Source of the DNA: Agromyces bracchium
Lineage (GTDB): Bacteria; Actinomycetota; Actinomycetes; Actinomycetales; Microbacteriaceae
Direction: 5' to 3'
NCBI RefSeq assembly: GCF_009709675.1
Contig: NZ_WMLB01000022.1
Coordinates: 62,001 to 126,000 of the forward strand
Length of the DNA: 64,000 nucleotides
Part shown: piece by piece, positions 59,852 to 64,000 of the stretch
How positions within the stretch are numbered: position 1 is the first letter of the stretch
Layout: every line of letters starts with the position of its first letter
Notes under the pieces: generated by a model
What the model saw: the letters and a program-made list of their open reading frames with translations, nothing else
The model's database searches: none
What the model was told of the DNA's origin: nothing
Program-made: the position numbers and the translations under genes

Positions 59852-61405
59852 TCAGTGCCCGGTGCCCGCGCCCGCCGGCATGTCCGCCGGTCGGCGCACG
59901 AGCGTCGCGCCGACGATCGCGAGCAGCGAGACGATCGCGCCGACGAGGAACGCGCTGCGAACGCCCGCGGCCTGCGCGACGATCGCATCGGCGCCGCCCG
60001 CCGAGGCGCCGACCGCGGTCGCGGTCATCACCGTGATGAAGAGGGCGGTGCCCGCCGCCCCGGCGACCTGCTGGAGCGTGCCCACGATCGCCGACCCGTG
60101 CGAGTACAGGTGCGGCTCGACCGACCCGAGGGCCGTCGTGAACAGCGGCGTGAACATGAACGCGAGCGAGATCGAGAGCACGACGTGCGCGGCGAGGATC
60201 ATCCACGGCGGCGTGGTCTCGGTCACGAGCGTCAGCGACCAGAGCACGGCGCTCACGCCGATGCTCGCCGGGACGAGCAGCGGCGTGGGGCCGACCCGGT
60301 CGTAGAGCCGGCCGACGGTCGGTCCGAGCAGGCCCATGACGAGGCCGCCGGGCAGCACGAGGAGGCCGGTCGCGAGCGGCTCGAGTCCGAGCACGTCCTG
60401 GAGGTAGATCGGCAGCAGGATGATCGTGCCGAAGAGCGCGGCCATCATCACCGCCATGAGCGCGATCGAGACGGCGAAGTTCCGCGAGCGGAACGTGCGC
60501 AGGTCGAGGAGGGCCCGATCGCGGCGCTGCAGGAACAGCTGGCGGACGATGAACGCCGCGATGCCGAGCGCGCCGACCGCCAGGGCGATCCACATCGGAA
60601 CCGCGTCGCCGGGCGCGCGGCCGCTCGCGACCTCGCCGACGAGGCTGAGGCCGTACACGAGCCCGCCGAAGCCGAACGCGGAGAGCACCACCGAGAACAC
60701 GTCGATCGGGAAGACGCGGGTCTCGCTGATGTTCTCGACGCGTCGGAGCCCGATGACGAGCATCGCGACCGCGATCGGCAGCACCAGCCAGAACATGTAG
60801 CGCCAGCCGAGCGTGTTGAGGATCAGGCCCGAGATCGCGGGGCCGATCGCCGGCGCGACCGACATCACGATCGAGACGCGCCCCATGAAGCGGCCCCGGT
60901 CGGCCGGTGCGACGACGGTCATCAGTGTCGTCATGAGCAGCGGCATCATGATCGCGGTGCCGGTGGCCTGGATGATGCGGCCGCCGAGCAGGACCTCGAA
61001 GCCCGGTGCGAGCGCGGCGAGCAGCGTGCCCGCGGAGAAGAGCGTCATCGCGGCGCCGAAGATCGGCCGGGTCGGGAAGCGCTGGAGCAGGAACCCGGTG
61101 ATCGGGATCACGACGGCCATGGTCAGCATGAACGCGGTCGTCAGCCACTGCGCCGCGGAGAGCGTCACCCCGAGGTCGTCGACGAGCTCGGGGATCGCGA
61201 CGCTCATGATGGTCTCGTTGAGGAACACCGTGAAGGTCGCGGCGAGCAGGAGCCAGATCACGCGCGTGTTGCGCGCGCCGTGCTCGGGGCGGGCGGCGAC
61301 GATGTGCTGGTCGATGGCGCGATCGGCCGCCTCGGCCTCGGCGGTGGCGAGGTCGGGCTCGGGCACGGTGATCGAATCGGTGTCGGGTGCGGATCGTTCG
61401 CTCAC
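59852..61405 (-). CDS. DHA2 family multidrug MFS exporter
   Basis: 517 residues, 14 hydrophobic segments. AAMTLFSAGTLLAALAPGFEVLLGGRIIQATGTAIMMPLLMTTLMTVVAPADRGRFMGRVSIVMSVAPAIGPAISGLIL contains motifs B and C of drug:H+ antiporters (RxxQGxGxA variant and GPxxGGxL variant). GTG 61405 follows CAGGA. A perfect palindrome about 130 bp upstream suggests a local repressor, but no regulator gene is adjacent; nifS lies beyond. Confidence 0.9.
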   Translation of the reverse strand: MSERSAPDTDSITVPEPDLATAEAEAADRAIDQHIVAARPEHGARNTRVIWLLLAATFTVFLNETIMSVAIPELVDDLGVTLSAAQWLTTAFMLTMAVVIPITGFLLQRFPTRPIFGAAMTLFSAGTLLAALAPGFEVLLGGRIIQATGTAIMMPLLMTTLMTVVAPADRGRFMGRVSIVMSVAPAIGPAISGLILNTLGWRYMFWLVLPIAVAMLVIGLRRVENISETRVFPIDVFSVVLSAFGFGGLVYGLSLVGEVASGRAPGDAVPMWIALAVGALGIAAFIVRQLFLQRRDRALLDLRTFRSRNFAVSIALMAVMMAALFGTIILLPIYLQDVLGLEPLATGLLVLPGGLVMGLLGPTVGRLYDRVGPTPLLVPASIGVSAVLWSLTLVTETTPPWMILAAHVVLSISLAFMFTPLFTTALGSVEPHLYSHGSAIVGTLQQVAGAAGTALFITVMTATAVGASAGGADAIVAQAAGVRSAFLVGAIVSLLAIVGATLVRRPADMPAGAGTGH

Positions 61406-61533
61406 GGTGCGTCCTGTCGTCTGTTCGTCTCGTCGTCGTCGTTGCTCGGTTCGCCGGGCGCGGCAGGCCGCTCCCGGCTGGGCGAACGAGGAATGCAACC
61501 CGCAGTCGTGCGAGCGCTATTCCCGATGCCCGG

Positions 61534-61555
61534 GATGCATGCGAATGCATGCATC
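61534..61555. promoter_or_regulatory. Perfect 22-bp inverted repeat, candidate operator
   Basis: GATGCATGC and its exact complement are separated by GAAT, in an AT-richer stretch of the 197-bp gap upstream of the MFS exporter. GCATGCAT within the arm is itself palindromic. Confidence 0.6.
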
Positions 61556-61602
61556 GACTCGGACTTCCCCCAGGTCGGGCCGGCGGCGTCGCACGGACCC
61601 GA

Positions 61603-62745
61603 TCAGGGGACGATACCGCGCACCGCCGACACCGCTTCGGCGAGCGCACCCGCGGCGGTCGCGGCATCCGCCTCGTCGACCTCACTGCCGAACGAGAACC
61701 GCACGGCCGTCTGCGCCACCTCGGGCGGGAAGCCCATGGCCGTCAGCACGTGCGACGGCTCGTCGCTGCCCGCGGCGCAGGCCGACCCGCTCGAGACGAC
61801 GACCCCGCGCCGTTCGAGCTCGAGCAGCACCGCCTCGCCGCTCGTGCCGGGGAAGACGTACGAGACCGTGCCCGGCAGCCGGCGCGTCGGGTGGCCCGTG
61901 GGCACCGCATCGGGCACCGCCTCCGCGACGAGTCCGCGGAAGCGCGTCGCGGCGGCGGACACGCGCGCCGCGGCATCCGCTCGCTCATCGTCGGCGAGCC
62001 GCAGCGCCGTCGCGAACGCGACCGCGCCCGCGACGTTCTCGGTGCCCGAGCGGCGACCCCGCTCCTGGCCGCCGCCGTGCAGCACGGGCTCGATCGGCAG
62101 TCGACCGCGCACGATCAGCGCGCCCGTGCCCTTCGGTGCGCCGACCTTGTGGCCGGCCAGCGAGAGCGCGTCGACGCCGAGCTCGTCGATCGCGAGCGGG
62201 AGCCATCCGGCCGCCTGCACGGCGTCGGTGTGCATGAGCGCGCCCGACGCGTGCGCGACCGCGGCGAGTTCCGCGACCGGGTTCACCGTGCCGACCTCGT
62301 TGTTCGCCAGCTGCACCGAGACGAGCGTCGTGTCGGGTCGGATGACGCGGGCCAGCGCCGCGGGCGCGACGGCGCCCGTCGCATCGACCTCGACCTCGTC
62401 GACCTCGAACCCGTGCAGGCGCCGGAGCGCGTCGGCGGACGCGAGCACGGCCTCGTGCTCGACGGGGGAGACGACGACGTGCCGTCCGCGCGGGTTCGCG
62501 AGCGCGAGGCCGATGATCGCGAGGTTGTCGGCCTCGGTGCCGCCCGAGGTGAACACGACGTCGCCGGCGCGGCATCCGACCACCGACGCGACCTCGTCGC
62601 GCGCCCACCCCAGCGCGCGCGCGGCTTCCTCGCCGACGCCGTGCCGGCTCGACGGGTTGCCGAACGCGCCCGTGAGGTAGGGCCACATCGCCTCGAGCGC
62701 CTCGCGGCGGACGGGCGTCGTGGCGGCGTGGTCGGCGAAGATCAC
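61603..62745 (-). CDS. nifS: Cysteine desulfurase, NifS-type of NAD operon
   Basis: 380 residues. PLP Lys200 in SLAGHKVGAPKG; active-site Cys323 in SSGSACAAGSDEPSHVL; HEAVLAS and TDAVQAAG blocks typical of IscS/NifS. In actinobacteria this gene follows nadC and is thought to supply sulfur for the 4Fe-4S cluster of quinolinate synthase NadA. GTG overlaps the nadC stop by 4 nt (GTGA). Confidence 0.9.
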   Translation of the reverse strand: MIFADHAATTPVRREALEAMWPYLTGAFGNPSSRHGVGEEAARALGWARDEVASVVGCRAGDVVFTSGGTEADNLAIIGLALANPRGRHVVVSPVEHEAVLASADALRRLHGFEVDEVEVDATGAVAPAALARVIRPDTTLVSVQLANNEVGTVNPVAELAAVAHASGALMHTDAVQAAGWLPLAIDELGVDALSLAGHKVGAPKGTGALIVRGRLPIEPVLHGGGQERGRRSGTENVAGAVAFATALRLADDERADAAARVSAAATRFRGLVAEAVPDAVPTGHPTRRLPGTVSYVFPGTSGEAVLLELERRGVVVSSGSACAAGSDEPSHVLTAMGFPPEVAQTAVRFSFGSEVDEADAATAAGALAEAVSAVRGIVP

Positions 62746-63605
62746 GCCGGGCCCGCCTCGATGACGACGTCGAGGCCGAGGTCGAGCGCGCGCGCCGAGT
62801 GCGTGAGCGCGCCGACGGAGATGACGTCGACGCCCGTCGCGGCGATGCCGGCGACCGTGTCGAGGTTCACCCCGCCCGAGGCCTCGACGATCGCGCGGCC
62901 GTCGATGAGCGCGACGCCCTCGCGCAGCGCGTCGAGGTCGAAGTTGTCGAGCATGATCGTGTCGGCGCCGCCCGCGAGGACGGCCGGGATCTGCTCGACC
63001 CGGTCGACCTCGACCTCGAGGTGGGCGGTGTGCGGCATCCGCTCGCGCGCCGCGCGCAGCGCCTCGGCGAGGTCGGCGCCGCCCGCGGTGAGCACCGCGA
63101 GGTGGTTGTCCTTGGCCATGATCGCGTCGGAGAGCGACCGGCGATGGTTGCGGCCGCCGCCGTCGCGCACGGCCTGGCGTTCGAGGCTGCGGAGGCCCGG
63201 CGTGGTCTTCCGCGTGTCGACGATGCGCGCACGGGTGCCCGCGACCGCCGCGACGTAGCGCGCGGTCAGTGTCGCCACGCCCGACATCCGCTGCACGAGG
63301 TTCAGCGCGACGCGCTCGGCGCGCAGGATGCCGCGGGCCGGCCCGGCCACGCGCGCGAGCACGTCGCCCGCCGCGAACGGCTCGCCGTCGGCGGCGAGCA
63401 CCTCGACCGCGATGCGCGTGTCGACGAGCCGGAACGTCGCCTCGACGACACGCGCCCCGCTGAACACGCCGGGTTCGCGCGCGACGAGCTCGGCCGTCGC
63501 GGTCGCCGCCTCGGGGATCAGCGTCTCGCCGGTGAGGTCGCCCCACGGGGCGTCCTCGTCGAGCGCCATCAGCACGATCCGCTCGATCTCGCGGGTCTCG
63601 GTCAT
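62742..63605 (-). CDS. nadC: Nicotinate-nucleotide pyrophosphorylase (quinolinate phosphoribosyltransferase)
   Basis: 287 residues. GDLTGETLIPEAATATAELVAREPGVFSG at the N-terminus, RKTTPGLRSLERQAVRDGGGRNHRRSLSDAIMAKDNHL (substrate and PRPP site), and EVDRVEQIPAVLAGGADTIMLDNFDLDALREGVALIDGRAIVEASGGVN. It makes nicotinate mononucleotide from quinolinate and PRPP in de novo NAD synthesis. ATG overlaps the nadB stop (TGATG). Confidence 0.95.
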   Translation of the reverse strand: MTETREIERIVLMALDEDAPWGDLTGETLIPEAATATAELVAREPGVFSGARVVEATFRLVDTRIAVEVLAADGEPFAAGDVLARVAGPARGILRAERVALNLVQRMSGVATLTARYVAAVAGTRARIVDTRKTTPGLRSLERQAVRDGGGRNHRRSLSDAIMAKDNHLAVLTAGGADLAEALRAARERMPHTAHLEVEVDRVEQIPAVLAGGADTIMLDNFDLDALREGVALIDGRAIVEASGGVNLDTVAGIAATGVDVISVGALTHSARALDLGLDVVIEAGPA

Positions 63606-64000
63606 CAGGCGGCCTGCCTCTCCAGGGTCGGGCGGTGCGCGCTTCGCGCACCGGCGGGGGCTGCCGGCTCGTCGGTTCGCGTGTGGGCGCCGATGCTCTC
63701 GGAGCGCGCGAGCGCCGCGGCGACGGTGAGCCGGGCGAGCTCGAGGAGGTTGCGGTCCTCGACGCTCCGCCGGTCGACGGGCTCCGGGGCGTGCCAGGCG
63801 TCGAGGCGAGCGGATGCCTCGGCGAGGCCGGCCGCGTCGCGCTCGAGCCCGACGTGGTCCCACATCAGCCGCTGCAGCTCCTCGCGCTCGACCGGCCCGC
63901 TCACCCGGCCCGCGTCCGCATCGGCGGATATACGATCCGCCGCGCCGCCCGGGCCCGGGCCGCCTCCCGTGCGGCGGATCGTATATCCGCTGTCGTGAAC
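63605..64000 (-). CDS. nadB: L-aspartate oxidase, C-terminal part only (cut by window edge)
   Basis: The frame is open from the window edge to 63605. The last about 90 residues (EELQRLMWDHVGLERDAAGLAEASARLDAW...EDRNLLELARLTVAAALARSESIGAHTRTDEP) form the C-terminal helical domain of L-aspartate oxidase. Upstream, a Gly/Pro/Arg-rich stretch (TIRRTGGGPGPGGAADRIS) is encoded by a palindromic repeat. The FAD domain should lie beyond the edge; if it does not, this is a truncated gene. It oxidises aspartate to iminoaspartate for NadA. Confidence 0.75.
   Translation of the reverse strand, partial: VHDSGYTIRRTGGGPGPGGAADRISADADAGRVSGPVEREELQRLMWDHVGLERDAAGLAEASARLDAWHAPEPVDRRSVEDRNLLELARLTVAAALARSESIGAHTRTDEPAAPAGARSAHRPTLERQAA
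63924..63990. repeat. Inverted repeat, 20-bp perfect arms, inside nadB reading frame
   Basis: 63924-63943 and 63971-63990 are exact complements, 27 bp apart. Each arm is also a near-palindrome (GCGGAT-N5-ATCCGC). The centre is AT-rich (ATACG) in a GC-rich gene. Confidence 0.9.

Noticed and set aside
1-64000. CRISPR arrays, insertion sequences, rRNA genes
   Set aside because: No regularly spaced repeats of suitable size, no transposase-like protein and no rRNA segment were seen on either strand.

Overview
The window is high-GC, gene-dense DNA with short intergenic gaps, many GTG starts and many GTGA/ATGA stop-start overlaps. The gene set points to an actinobacterium of the family Microbacteriaceae, possibly Agromyces-like. 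This includes DUF501, DUF4307, DUF4245, DUF6264-like and DUF7882-like proteins, the greA/DUF4307/trhA/uppS block, and xseA/xseB/ispH beside fumC and glpX. Family placement is inference from gene content and codon habits. Most of the window is core chromosome. I see no insertion sequence, prophage or CRISPR array.

Layout. 1-4.3 kb: DUF501 tail, secreted S8 protease, NDH-2-like flavoprotein, a tRNA with anticodon UAA, Ppx/GppA phosphatase. 4.4-9 kb: a TetR-controlled four-gene operon (regulator, MFS carrier, PLP deaminase/aldolase, sugar-lactone oxidase) with a perfect 22-bp operator at its promoter. 9-15.9 kb: ABC-2 exporter, LemA-HtpX pair, AlkX-type DNA glycosylase, AI-2E permease, threonine deaminase. 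16-19 kb: greA, DUF4307, small membrane protein, trhA, uppS, an order known from mycobacteria but without mca. 19-27.5 kb: class V aminotransferase, PIN-PhoH ATPase, fumarase, carbonic anhydrase, DUF4245, exonuclease VII and IspH. 27.5-36.5 kb: class II aldolase, two class II fructose bisphosphatases, and a GntR-controlled kinase/dehydrogenase/GntP operon that looks like four-carbon sugar-acid catabolism.

36.5-44.7 kb: MFS, RmuC, DEDDh exonuclease, methyltransferase, a CHAT-related protein that has lost the segment carrying the catalytic His-Cys, DMT carrier, YchF. 44.7-49.6 kb is the most accessory-looking part: a small cassette of three short genes lies between the end of ychF and a second, diverged copy of the ychF 3' end. 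It is followed by a two-TM protein, an ArsR-type regulator, a hydrolase, a secreted PQQ-type beta-propeller and a monooxygenase. 49.6-59.8 kb: ECF sigma factor with a membrane partner, dodecin, acyltransferase, several membrane or extracytoplasmic proteins, OhrR-like regulator, Fpg/Nei glycosylase, LON-domain protein, VWA protein. 59.8-64 kb: DHA2 multidrug exporter and the end of a nadB-nadC-nifS operon.

Regulation. At least eight genes have a TANNNT-like box ending 6-8 nt before a GTG or ATG start, the layout of leaderless actinobacterial transcripts. Several local regulators (TetR, GntR, ArsR, OhrR) have plausible palindromic operators beside them. A 7-mer, GGATGCC/GGCATCC, recurs in unrelated genes and shapes the codon choice for Asp-Ala and Ala-Ser.
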